In this document: positions 52,403 through 60,980 of the stretch, in pieces
Numbering within the stretch: the first letter of the stretch is position 1
Layout: every line of letters starts with the position of its first letter
Source: an uncultured Marinobacter sp.
GTDB lineage: Bacteria > Pseudomonadota > Gammaproteobacteria > Pseudomonadales > Oleiphilaceae
Length of the DNA stretch: 64,000 nt
Assembly (NCBI RefSeq): GCF_913055835.1
Contig: NZ_CAJXKQ010000001.1
Span: forward strand, 1 to 64,000
Direction of reading: 5' to 3'
Made by a program: the position numbers and the translations under genes
Notes under the pieces: model-generated
What the model saw: only the letters and a program-made list of their open reading frames with translations
Databases searched by the model: none
What the model was told of the DNA's origin: nothing

Positions 52403-53029
52403 TTACTTTGGCTTCTGGGCAATCAAGAAGTAAACGTCTCTCGAAGTCTCCGGAACCCAGCGATACTGAATCTGGAATCCGGCTCGCACCAGCTGGTGTT
52501 CAAGCTGCTGACGGGATAAGAACTTCACGTAAGGAGCCATGCGCAGCATCCTGGCCAGAAGGGCGACTGGCCTGAGGTACGGGCGTGTGTCCTGTAGGCA
52601 GGCGGTATTGCTGACGAACACACCTCCCGGTTTTAGCATGCTGAAAGCCTGGTATATGGCCTGCTCCGGGTCCCGGAGCAGGTGCAGAATGTTCAACCCC
52701 AGAATTGCGTCGAACGCCTGCTGCCGATGTTGCATGTCGTCAAGCGTGGCAACCACAAAGCGGAGGTTGTCAGCGGATTTTTCTGTCTTCCGCTTTCGGG
52801 CAATGTCTATCATCCGGGGAGAGGCATCGGTTGCCAGATAGCTGCGCACCCTGGGAGCATGAATAAGTGCCGTCGATCCGGTGCCGCAGCCGAACTCCAG
52901 AACATCCATTTCCGGATTGAGATATTTCTGGGTGAGGGCGATTTTTCGCAGATAGGCATTCTGGTCCGCGATTGGCCGTTGGGCGTAGCGTGCAGCGCTG
53001 CGGTTCCAGAAACTGATGGAAGAGTTCAT
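52403..53029 (-). CDS. class I SAM-dependent methyltransferase
   Basis: 208 residues. SAM motif I (VLEFGCGTGSTALIHAP, about 43-59), acidic motif II (LATDASPRMI), and LKPGGVFVSNT. UbiE/UbiG-like small-molecule methyltransferase; substrate unknown. Divergent from a LysR regulator (104-bp gap with an inverted repeat), which may control it. Confidence 0.85.
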   Translation of the reverse strand: MNSSISFWNRSAARYAQRPIADQNAYLRKIALTQKYLNPEMDVLEFGCGTGSTALIHAPRVRSYLATDASPRMIDIARKRKTEKSADNLRFVVATLDDMQHRQQAFDAILGLNILHLLRDPEQAIYQAFSMLKPGGVFVSNTACLQDTRPYLRPVALLARMLRMAPYVKFLSRQQLEHQLVRAGFQIQYRWVPETSRDVYFLIAQKPK

Positions 53030-53057
53030 GTTCTCGGCTCTCGGGGTTGTTGATTCA

Positions 53058-53123
53058 ATACCTGGAACGGATTCTATATCTTCACTTTTGTTGGTAATAT
53101 CGACATAAAATAATTTCAGGTAT
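53058..53123. promoter_or_regulatory. inverted repeat between methyltransferase and LysR genes
   Basis: ATACCTG (53058-53064) and CAGGTAT (53117-53123) are perfect inverted copies flanking an A/T-rich promoter-like stretch; including neighbours, nine of eleven positions pair. Candidate looping site for the LysR regulator. Confidence 0.4.
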
Positions 53124-53133
53124 GCATTTCTGA

Positions 53134-54036
53134 ATGGATTGGCGAGCCGTTAAATTCGACTGGAACCGAGCACGCGCATTCCTGGTGACTGCGGAGGAGG
53201 GATCTCTCTCTGCTGCCGCAAAGGCGTTGGGCGTTTCGCAACCAACCCTGGGAAGACAGGTTGCGGCGCTGGAAGAAGAGCTTTCTACAGCGCTTTTCGA
53301 GCGGGGTGGTCGAGGGCTGGAACTGACTCGGAATGGCCTGGATCTGCTTGCCTACGTTCGAGCGATGGGAGAGGCCGCCAGCAGTCTTTCGCTCGCGGCG
53401 ACTGGTCGGGCAACGTCCATTGAAGGCGAGATTGCGATTTCAGCATCGGAAATCACAGCAGCCTATATTCTGCCGCCCATCCTTCAAAAACTCCGACAGC
53501 AGTATCCGGGCGTTCGCGTCAATCTTGTCGCATCCAACGAGGCCAGCGATCTGCGCCGCCGTGCGGCAGACATTGCAATACGGAACTTTCGGCCTACGGA
53601 GCCTGACCTGATCGCCCGGAAGGTGGGTGAATTTTCTGCGACTCTTTTCGCCACACCCGAAATTCTGGCTGATCTACCATCGCCAATGACCGACGATCTT
53701 TGTGAGGCCCCATTCATCGGCTTTCTCTCAAACAATGAGAGATACTTGGAAGCCTTGGCGCAACGTGGCCTCAAGCTGCAGGAGGAGCAATTTGTTGCCA
53801 GGACGGACAGTCATCTGGTTCATTGGCAAATGGCTCGGGCTGGTATCGGTATTGGCATGATGCCCGTTGAGTTGGGTGATGCAGAGCCTGAAGTTGAGAG
53901 GGTCTTCGAGGATCTGGTCTTTGGCGGCGATGTCTGGCTCGTTTCCCACCGGGAACTCAGGATGAACCTTCGGGTTCGGACGGTTTTTGATTTTCTGGCC
54001 GCTGAGCTTTCCGAGTATTTTGAACCACAAAAATAA
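53134..54036 (+). CDS. LysR-family regulator
   Basis: 300 residues: helix-turn-helix (RAFLVTAEEGSLSAAAKALG, SQPTLGRQVAALEEEL) and substrate-binding domain. The 'FDWNRARAFLVTAEEGSLS' start is typical of the subgroup that controls divergent dehydrogenase or transferase genes. The last 80 bp overlap the convergent methyltransferase gene, which is a long overlap. Confidence 0.88.
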   Translation: MDWRAVKFDWNRARAFLVTAEEGSLSAAAKALGVSQPTLGRQVAALEEELSTALFERGGRGLELTRNGLDLLAYVRAMGEAASSLSLAATGRATSIEGEIAISASEITAAYILPPILQKLRQQYPGVRVNLVASNEASDLRRRAADIAIRNFRPTEPDLIARKVGEFSATLFATPEILADLPSPMTDDLCEAPFIGFLSNNERYLEALAQRGLKLQEEQFVARTDSHLVHWQMARAGIGIGMMPVELGDAEPEVERVFEDLVFGGDVWLVSHRELRMNLRVRTVFDFLAAELSEYFEPQK

Positions 54037-54685
54037 TCGACTGGGGCGGTTGGCCCTTCGTTGAGGGTTCCCTGATCTCTCGAACCGTCAACTCGGTTTC
54101 AGTGAACACGTTCAGCCAACCGGCGAGCGTTCGGAAGAACCAGGGAGCCGGATCGCCGAAATCGCCGGGTAGGCCAGCCCAAGTGCCGGGCTTCCAGCCA
54201 GTGATGTATTCGCCCTCCTGGAAAAAAGCGACCGGATGGAGCGTCTGGATAACACATACGCCATTTGGATTGAGGAGGCCAGGCAAAGCCTTGAGAAATG
54301 CGCTGGTTGAGGTGTCTCCCAGCAAGGCAAAGTTGCTCACGACAAGATCGAACCTGCCTAAACCTGCTGTTTGTAGTTGTTCATAGGCGACTAACCTGAA
54401 CGTTTCATTTCCCTGTTGCAGGGCGTATTCGATCAGTTCTGGTACGGCATCTGTTCCGGTACCACGGTAACCGAGGCGGGTCAGCTCTCTGATCAGCCAG
54501 CCCTCGCCACATCCTGCGTCGAGAATTGAGCCGCCCGCAGGGCAGTAATCTTCAATGACACTCAGAATAGCGCTGCTAGAAAGCGTGCCGGGTGCACGTA
54601 TGCCTGCCTCTTCCACTGCCTTGATCCAGGGCCGGGCATTTGAGTGCCAGGCGGCAAGAATCTGTTTTTCGTGCTTCGATGTCAT
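53957..54685 (-). CDS. class I SAM-dependent methyltransferase (UbiG-like)
   Basis: 242 residues. SAM motif I is ILDAGCGEGWLIREL, followed by GTGTDAVPELIEYA and a late PAPWFFRTLAGWLNVF segment. Start ATG 54685 overlaps the stop of the MocR gene (ATGA), so the two are translationally coupled. The 3' part overlaps the LysR gene by 80 bp. Substrate unknown, perhaps linked to B6 or amine metabolism through the MocR partner. Confidence 0.82.
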   Translation of the reverse strand: MTSKHEKQILAAWHSNARPWIKAVEEAGIRAPGTLSSSAILSVIEDYCPAGGSILDAGCGEGWLIRELTRLGYRGTGTDAVPELIEYALQQGNETFRLVAYEQLQTAGLGRFDLVVSNFALLGDTSTSAFLKALPGLLNPNGVCVIQTLHPVAFFQEGEYITGWKPGTWAGLPGDFGDPAPWFFRTLAGWLNVFTETELTVREIREPSTKGQPPQSIIFVVQNTRKAQRPENQKPSEPEGSS

Positions 54686-56130
54686 GGCTTGGCGAGCCCC
54701 GAGCGTAGGGTGTTGACGCATTCTGTGATTTCACGCTCATTGGCACTGGCAAAGCCCATTACCAGGCCGGTTCTGGAGGATTCTCCCAGGAAGTGTGCGC
54801 TGAGCGGCGTGCTGCCAAACCCTCTGGTTTTCAACCATTGGCTGAGGGCCACATCATCAAAAGCCCCCTCCAGCACCAGATGCATTCCCGCGCTTTCCGC
54901 CACTGGTTGGGCAAGTCCATCGAGCTTTTCGATCACCTCATTCTGGAAGCGTTGCCATTTGTCCCGGTAGAGCTGGCGCATACGCCTGAGATGGCGTGTG
55001 AACTGACCACTCTCAATAAATTCGGCGATGGTGGCCTGGGTAAGGAGCGGCGTCTCGCCACCACTGATCTGCTTGGCCCAGAGCAAGGGCTCGACAACCG
55101 CTTCCGGGACCACCAGATAGCCGATGCGCAATGCGGGCAGCAGGGTCTTGCTGAAACTGCCCATGTAGAGCACGGGCGAATTCTCGTACAGGCCCTGAAT
55201 GGCAGCGAAGGGCTTGTTGTAGAAGTGGAACTCGCTGTCGTAGTCGTCCTCGATGATCCAGCACCCGTTTTGCTGGGCCCACTGAACAAGTGCCATTCTC
55301 TGGGACAGGTCCAGGATGCCGCCCATTGGGTATTGGTGCGTGGGTGTGCAGAACAGGAGTCTGGCCCTGGCAGGCTCAAGGCCGGGCAACGCTTCCACGT
55401 CCAGAACCTGGTTTCGAAGGGGTATCGGGATCAGTGGGTTGCCAAAACGGCCAAGTGCGTTCCGGGCGCCACGGTATCCGGGGTTTTCACAAAGGATGCT
55501 GTCATCTGGTTGCAGAAAAACATCCGCTAACAGCGAGAGTGCCTGCTGGGCGCCGTTGGTAATGATCACCTGATGCTCGTCGCAACGAACACCGCGGGAG
55601 GTTCGCAGATAAGCGGCGATGGCGCGTCTCAAGGGTTGATAGCCCTGGATGCTGTCATATCCCCGCAGTGATCGGCGGCTTTCCTGGTGGTGCATGATCC
55701 GGTTCCAGGCCCGGATCGGAAACGCGTCAAGGTCCGGAAGGCCCGGCTGGAACGGCAAACTGGCGTCTTCCACGGGTTTTGATTTCCCGCGTGGGAGTGC
55801 AGGCAGTGGTGGCAGTTCCATGGAGACGACACCAGGTTTGCTAAGGCCCGGTCCTGAGGGATTCACGGCCGATTTGATATCTTCATGGACGAAGATACCC
55901 TTGCCGGCCCGAGTTTGCAGAAATCCCTCGGCCTTGAGCTGTTCGTAAACGGCGTTCACCGTGTTGCGGCTGATGCCCAGGTCTTTTGCCATTTGCCGGC
56001 TGGGTGGAAGTTGGCGCCCGGGCAGGTAACGTTGGTCCAGTATCCTTTCGGACAGTCGTTGATACAGTTGGTGTTGCAACGGCTGTTTGCCGTCCAGCCG
56101 GATATCTTCGATCACATCAACTGGTTCCAT
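54682..56130 (-). CDS. MocR/PdxR-type regulator (GntR + aminotransferase)
   Basis: 482 residues. N-terminal GntR winged helix (GRQLPPSRQMAKDLGISRNT), then a fold-type I aminotransferase domain with the PLP lysine in MGSFSKTLLPALRIGYL and IIEDDYDSEFHF. MocR proteins sense PLP or amino-PLP complexes; PdxR members control vitamin B6 synthesis. The start codon lies inside an 11-bp repeat arm (56125-56135) and no ribosome site is visible, so a leaderless message is possible. Divergent from a PNPOx-like gene, its likely target. Confidence 0.9.
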   Translation of the reverse strand: MEPVDVIEDIRLDGKQPLQHQLYQRLSERILDQRYLPGRQLPPSRQMAKDLGISRNTVNAVYEQLKAEGFLQTRAGKGIFVHEDIKSAVNPSGPGLSKPGVVSMELPPLPALPRGKSKPVEDASLPFQPGLPDLDAFPIRAWNRIMHHQESRRSLRGYDSIQGYQPLRRAIAAYLRTSRGVRCDEHQVIITNGAQQALSLLADVFLQPDDSILCENPGYRGARNALGRFGNPLIPIPLRNQVLDVEALPGLEPARARLLFCTPTHQYPMGGILDLSQRMALVQWAQQNGCWIIEDDYDSEFHFYNKPFAAIQGLYENSPVLYMGSFSKTLLPALRIGYLVVPEAVVEPLLWAKQISGGETPLLTQATIAEFIESGQFTRHLRRMRQLYRDKWQRFQNEVIEKLDGLAQPVAESAGMHLVLEGAFDDVALSQWLKTRGFGSTPLSAHFLGESSRTGLVMGFASANEREITECVNTLRSGLAKP

Positions 56131-56183
56131 TAAAATTCATAATCTGGATCTTTTGATGGTATCAGAAGTGCCTTTTAATGGAA
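56125..56183. promoter_or_regulatory. 11-bp inverted repeat flanking the MocR divergent promoter
   Basis: TTCCATTAAAA (56125-56135) and TTTTAATGGAA (56173-56183) are perfect inverted copies. The left arm carries the MocR start codon (minus strand) and the right arm an in-frame ATG of the divergent ORF (56178). Between them CTGGATC and GGTATCAG resemble MocR half-sites. Confidence 0.6.
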
Positions 56184-56222
56184 GTGTCTTTTGTGAAATG
56201 CAAGACCGGAAAGGAGCTTCTG

Positions 56223-56825
56223 ATGACAACGACTGATTTGGCCGGGACCAACGCGTCCCCACTGACTTCCTGTCCACGCAGCAGGGTGCAAAGGGCGGTA
56301 AAGCGAGCGAGCTATGACAGGGAAACAGCCTACAGGCTGATTGATCGGCTAAAAACGGCGCATATAGGATTTGTGGAAGAAGGCGAGCCTCGCATCATCC
56401 CGATCACGGCCTGGCGACTGGGTGACGACCTCTACGTGCACACGCTCAATGGTGGGCGATTGTCCCGGCGTCTGGAATCGGGCGCATTGCTCTGCATTTC
56501 CTTCGCTGTGACAAATGAATGGGTGATGACCAAATCGGCTTTCAATCACAGTGCCAACTATGAGTCACTGGTGTTGTATGGCAGGGCGTTGCCGGTCACG
56601 GACCATGCCGACTTTGATGCCGCGTTTCGCGCCATTATCAATCAGATCGAGCCTGGCCGATGGGAGCAGGTCAGGTCACCGAATGATAAGGAGCGAAAAG
56701 CAACGGCTTTATTCCAGATACCTATTGAAGAAGGGGCGTTCAAAAGCCGCACCGGCGGTCCGAATGATGATCCGGAGGATCTGGGGTTGCCGGTCTGGCA
56801 TGGAACCCTTCCTGCCGGTTTATGA
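56223..56825 (+). CDS. PNPOx-like FMN-binding protein
   Basis: 200 residues of the pyridoxamine-5'-phosphate oxidase-related split barrel: an early YDRETAYRLIDRLKTAHIGF, then IPITAWRLGDDLYVHTLNGG and a FNHSANYESLVLYGRA segment. This pattern fits the nitroimidazole-resistance/flavin-nucleotide-binding subgroup. I chose ATG 56223, which follows AAAGGAG; a 15-residue longer form from ATG 56178 is possible. Divergent from MocR, so probably regulated by it. Overlaps the next convergent gene by 6 nt. Confidence 0.82.
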   Translation: MTTTDLAGTNASPLTSCPRSRVQRAVKRASYDRETAYRLIDRLKTAHIGFVEEGEPRIIPITAWRLGDDLYVHTLNGGRLSRRLESGALLCISFAVTNEWVMTKSAFNHSANYESLVLYGRALPVTDHADFDAAFRAIINQIEPGRWEQVRSPNDKERKATALFQIPIEEGAFKSRTGGPNDDPEDLGLPVWHGTLPAGL

Positions 56826-57296
56826 CGGCTCTCCGGGGGAGGTCTGGTCTCTGGGCGCCATTCGGAGGAATACACCCAACGATGCAAGCAGCAGAGCGGT
56901 GCTCGCGATAATAGCGACCGGATAGTAGAGATTTCCAGCCAGCTCCAATTGGCTGTACTTGATGATCATGATCAGGCCTTCCAAAGACATCGCAACGCAA
57001 ACCGTGCCGATAAAACGTGGCAGTGTTCGCCGCATCATAGTGATGACATCGTGAGATTCTGAACGTCCGCTGTATTCGGAACGGATAACCATTGCCAGCT
57101 CGTATACGGCGAGAGCAATGATGCTCCCGTTGACGCCTTTGATCAGGGCCTGCATGAGTTGCTGGCCAGATTGAAGGTCACGGATCACATCCATGACTGT
57201 TGTGCTTACGAGAACAAAAGCCAACACAAAGAAAACCAGCGAAAACAGCCGGGCGAAAAGGGCCCGCACTGGAATCGCGGCCAGCATGTTGATCAT
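56820..57296 (-). CDS. four-helix inner-membrane protein, unknown
   Basis: 158 residues with four transmembrane helices (about 14-36, 53-70, 90-108 and 122-146) and a NLYYPVAIIASTALLLASLG motif seen in small uncharacterised, PsiE-like membrane proteins. ATG 57296 follows GGGGGA. No functional assignment. Confidence 0.7.
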   Translation of the reverse strand: MINMLAAIPVRALFARLFSLVFFVLAFVLVSTTVMDVIRDLQSGQQLMQALIKGVNGSIIALAVYELAMVIRSEYSGRSESHDVITMMRRTLPRFIGTVCVAMSLEGLIMIIKYSQLELAGNLYYPVAIIASTALLLASLGVFLRMAPRDQTSPGEPS

Positions 57297-57508
57297 AGTG
57301 TTTAATCCCCCGCGTTGATCGATTCAGGCGCAGGCTACTCCCGGTAGAGCCTGATTTCACTTAAGGTTTGCTCATTCCCTGTTAATGAGTTTCTTACGCT
57401 GTTTGGCCCGGCGCCTGTTTGGGGCGTGAGGTTCCGCCGTCGTCGAGTATTGGGCTACCATGGTTGTTGCTGAGCGAATACGTCAAAACCTGGAGTCCAC
57501 CGCAGCTA

Positions 57509-57832
57509 ATGTCTGAAGATCCCCTGAAAACCCTGTCCGACCTTGCCAGCGATGCCCATGCCCGCATCCAGGCAACCCATCAGCACATCAATCCGGTGGT
57601 GGAGGTTCGTCGTGGTATGCGCGATGCCGGTATACCGGCGGATGTGATGACGATTGACTGTCTGCGGACCCGCCGAAGGATTACGCTCATACTGCATGAT
57701 GAACAGCCCGACACTCTTCTTTACCAGTTCGTGACCATCGAGGATGAGGTAGGCAATGACTTTCAACAGATGGCACTTGGCGACATGACAACCACCAGAC
57801 TGTTCGAGTGGATTGAGGACTATTTTGGCTGA
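57509..57832 (+). CDS. hypothetical protein, 107 residues
   Basis: Soluble, with MSEDPLKTLSDLASDAHARI as a helical start and a C-terminal domain (RRRITLILHDEQPDTLLYQF). ATG 57509 with an upstream GGAG gives a compact product; the frame extends to 57419 but without a ribosome site. No family recognised. Confidence 0.6.
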   Translation: MSEDPLKTLSDLASDAHARIQATHQHINPVVEVRRGMRDAGIPADVMTIDCLRTRRRITLILHDEQPDTLLYQFVTIEDEVGNDFQQMALGDMTTTRLFEWIEDYFG

Positions 57833-57906
57833 CCGGCGCGGATTCAGGCCCACTCTGAAGTAAACTTGGGGAAACCAATAACAACAGACCGACAAGGTTT
57901 CCCAAA

Positions 57907-59937
57907 ATGCCACTGTCCCGAAAGCTTCTTCTTGTTCTTCTGCTGGGTATTGCCCTCCTCATGACTGGGTGCGATTCCGGCCCCGATTCTTCCGAAGCCA
58001 ACAGTACCGGACACACTGCGCCCACCGCCACTACCGGCAAGGCCAACAAAGAGGTGCTCGAACAGCGACCCTTTGAAAACCGTGTTGATTTCGAAAATGC
58101 CCGGCGGGGGCTGATTGGACAGGATCCGGAGCTGGTCATTGACCATCTTGAAGGCGGTGAGGTCTGGAACATGCCGGCCTACGACTTTATTGATGAGGAT
58201 GGAGAAAATGCCCCGGCCTCGGTCAATCCAAGTCTGTGGCGTCAGGCTGCCCTCAACAACATTCACGGTTTGTTTGAGGTCACCGACGGGCTCTACCAGA
58301 TCCGGGGGTACGATCTGGCGAACATGTCGATCATCGAGGGCGATACCGGGTGGATACTGGTAGACCCGCTGACCGCCCGGGAGACGGCCAGCAAGGCCTT
58401 TCTGTTTGCGAGGGAACACCTGGGCGAGAAGCCGGTGCGGGCCATTCTCTTTACCCACAGCCACATTGACCACTTCGGTGGCGTGCAGGGCATTCTTCAG
58501 CACCTGTCGGACGAGGAGAAAGCCAAGCTGCGCATAATCGCGCCCGCGGACTTTGAGGAAGAGGCAACCAGCGAGAACATCATCGCCGGCCCTGCCATGA
58601 CACGCCGGGCCATGTTCATGTATGGCAAGCGCCTGGAGCGGGACGAACGCGGCCATGTTGGCACTGGTCTGGGCAAAGGGCCGGCGTTTGGCACCTTTGG
58701 CTTTGCCCCGGCGACGGATCTGATCAGCGAAACGGGCACGGAGCTGACGGTGGACGGTGTGCCGATGATTTTCCAGATTGTCTCCGGTTCCGAAGCGCCC
58801 GCGGAGTTTACCTTCTATCTACCGGAACAGAAGGCTTTTTGCGGTGCCGAGCTGGTCAGCCGCAACATGCACAACATCTACACCCTGAGGGGCGCGAAGG
58901 TTCGGGATGCCCGTCTATGGAGCAGCTTTATCGACGAGGCAAAGACGCTGTTTGCCGACGCCGATATCTACTTCGGCAGCCACCATTGGCCTCTGTGGGG
59001 GCAAGAGAATATCCAGGACTTTCTGGCGGTTCAGCGGGATACCTACAAGTTCATTCACGATCAGACAGTGCGTTTGATGAACCAGGGCGCCACGCCGAGA
59101 GAAATTGCCGACCAGCTTAAGCTGCCGCCGGAGCTGAATCAGGCATTTCACAATCAGGGCTATTACGGCACCGTGTCTCACAATGCCAAAGCGGTGTACC
59201 AGCACTACCTGGGCTGGTTTAACGCCAATCCGGCTCAGCTCAATCCATTGCCGGAAAGCGAATCTGCCAGACGTTATGTAGCGATGATGGGAGGTGCGGA
59301 CAACGTCCTGGAAAAAGCCCATGAGGAATTCGAGGCGGCATCGGATATGAGCGCGACCGATGGGCGCGACACCTACCGCTGGCTGGCGGAGTTACTCAAT
59401 CATGTTGTCTTTGCCGAGCCCGGCAATGATGACGCAAAGCAACTGCTGGCCAGCGTCTATGACCAGCTCGGCTATCAGGCGGAATCCGCCCCCTGGCGGG
59501 ATTTCTACCTGACCGGCGCCTATGAATTGCGTCACGGCTCTCCGGAAGAAGGCATCAAGCCGGCGATGATGAGAGAGGTGCTGCTGAACACACCGGTGTC
59601 GCTCTTTCTTGACAGCATGGCGGTACGGCTGAATGCCGAGGACGCGGAAGGCGAGAGCGCCGTCATCAAGATTACCTTCACGGATCTGCAGGAAAGTTAT
59701 CTGCTGACTCTGAAACATTCTGTGCTTCACAACCGTCTGGTGAGTGCGGACACTCCCGCTGATGCAACATTGCGCCTGACGCGGCCTTTGTTCGTGGATC
59801 TGTTGATCGGCCGTGCCGGGCTAAAGGAACTTCTGTTCAGCGACGAGATCAGTTTTGAGGGAAGCAGGCTCGACCTGATAGGCTTTTTCAGCATGCTGGA
59901 CAAGCCCCAGGGCCGGTTCAATATCGTCACACCCTGA
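57907..59937 (+). CDS. SdsA/YjcS-type alkylsulfatase, predicted lipoprotein
   Basis: 676 residues. Metallo-beta-lactamase domain with the zinc motif H184-S-H186-I-D188-H189 (LFTHSHIDHFGG), a helical dimerisation domain (about 360-520) and a C-terminal SCP2-like domain (FTDLQESYLLTLKHSVL) that binds the alkyl chain: the SdsA1 layout. Hydrolyses primary alkyl sulfates such as dodecyl sulfate to alcohol and sulfate. The N-terminus is a lipobox signal (LMTGC, Cys22), so it should be exported and lipid-anchored, unlike the cleaved secreted form of Pseudomonas SdsA1. Confidence 0.9.
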   Translation: MPLSRKLLLVLLLGIALLMTGCDSGPDSSEANSTGHTAPTATTGKANKEVLEQRPFENRVDFENARRGLIGQDPELVIDHLEGGEVWNMPAYDFIDEDGENAPASVNPSLWRQAALNNIHGLFEVTDGLYQIRGYDLANMSIIEGDTGWILVDPLTARETASKAFLFAREHLGEKPVRAILFTHSHIDHFGGVQGILQHLSDEEKAKLRIIAPADFEEEATSENIIAGPAMTRRAMFMYGKRLERDERGHVGTGLGKGPAFGTFGFAPATDLISETGTELTVDGVPMIFQIVSGSEAPAEFTFYLPEQKAFCGAELVSRNMHNIYTLRGAKVRDARLWSSFIDEAKTLFADADIYFGSHHWPLWGQENIQDFLAVQRDTYKFIHDQTVRLMNQGATPREIADQLKLPPELNQAFHNQGYYGTVSHNAKAVYQHYLGWFNANPAQLNPLPESESARRYVAMMGGADNVLEKAHEEFEAASDMSATDGRDTYRWLAELLNHVVFAEPGNDDAKQLLASVYDQLGYQAESAPWRDFYLTGAYELRHGSPEEGIKPAMMREVLLNTPVSLFLDSMAVRLNAEDAEGESAVIKITFTDLQESYLLTLKHSVLHNRLVSADTPADATLRLTRPLFVDLLIGRAGLKELLFSDEISFEGSRLDLIGFFSMLDKPQGRFNIVTP

Positions 59938-59947
59938 TGAGTACTTT

Positions 59948-60853
59948 ATGAAATCTGTTGCACTCCTTGACGGCGGCCTGGGCCAGGAAATCTACCGCAG
60001 GGCCATGAATGTTACGTCACTGCTTTGGTCGGTGGCGGTAATGCGGGAACAGCCGGATGTAGTGACCGATGTTCATGCGGATTTTATCCGCGCGGGCGCC
60101 CGGACCCTGACTCTCAATACCTATGCCGCGACGCCCACGCGACTGGCCAGAGAAGGCCTTGGCGACGAGATTGGTGCCATCCATCAACGGGCGTTCGAGG
60201 TATTGGAACGTGCCATCGCGTTAACTGGCGCCGACGTTGATATCGCCGGTTGCCTGCCACCGCTGGTTGGTAGCTACCGTGATCAACCTGACCGAACATT
60301 CGAGGATTTGAAGTCGGAGTTCGATGTACTCGTTACCCTGCAGGGCGGTGCAGATGTCTTCTTGATCGAGACGATGACCAACATCCTGGAGGCGAAAGCC
60401 GCCTGTGCTGCTGCAAGTGAATCGGGCAAGCCCTTTGGGGTGGCCTTCCGGCTGGAAACGGATGGCAAGCTCCGGTCCGGAGAAACCCTTGGCCAGGCGG
60501 TTGAAGCCGTCAAGACCTTCAGGCCAACGGCTGTCATGCTCAATTGCTGTGATCCAGAGGTGATTGGGCAGGCAATGCCTGAGCTGGCTGGACTGTTTCC
60601 TCTCACGGGTGGTTACGCCAACGCGTTCAAGACTGTTGAGCCAATGGCCAGTGGAGCGTTGGTGGATGAATTGGAAGCCAGACCAGATGTTTCTCCAGGA
60701 TTGTATGCTCTGCAGGTCAAACAGTGGTTGGACGATGGCGCAAGCGTGGTTGGCGGTTGCTGCGAAATCACTCCGGAGCACATCCGTCATCTGGCCGATG
60801 TACTGAAGGGCGACTATAACTTCATTCGCTTCTCTGACTTGGCCGGTAATTAG
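59948..60853 (+). CDS. homocysteine S-methyltransferase-family protein
   Basis: 301 residues of the zinc-dependent MmuM/BHMT family: LLDGGLGQEIYRR at the N-terminus, the zinc Cys in LNCCDP, and paired Cys in VVGGCCEITPEHI. Transfers a methyl group from a donor such as S-methylmethionine or a betaine to homocysteine. Starts 10 nt after the alkylsulfatase stop, so probably co-transcribed, but the functional link is unclear. Confidence 0.85.
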   Translation: MKSVALLDGGLGQEIYRRAMNVTSLLWSVAVMREQPDVVTDVHADFIRAGARTLTLNTYAATPTRLAREGLGDEIGAIHQRAFEVLERAIALTGADVDIAGCLPPLVGSYRDQPDRTFEDLKSEFDVLVTLQGGADVFLIETMTNILEAKAACAAASESGKPFGVAFRLETDGKLRSGETLGQAVEAVKTFRPTAVMLNCCDPEVIGQAMPELAGLFPLTGGYANAFKTVEPMASGALVDELEARPDVSPGLYALQVKQWLDDGASVVGGCCEITPEHIRHLADVLKGDYNFIRFSDLAGN

Positions 60854-60980
60854 CCGGCCAGGCCGGTCAGGGACTTTTTGTCCGGCAGGCTTCCATGGCG
60901 CGCCTGGAACGAGGTGCCTCAATGCATCGCATCGCGGTGGTAGCCTGCCGCCGACCGATTCCACGTCAAGGAAAACATTG

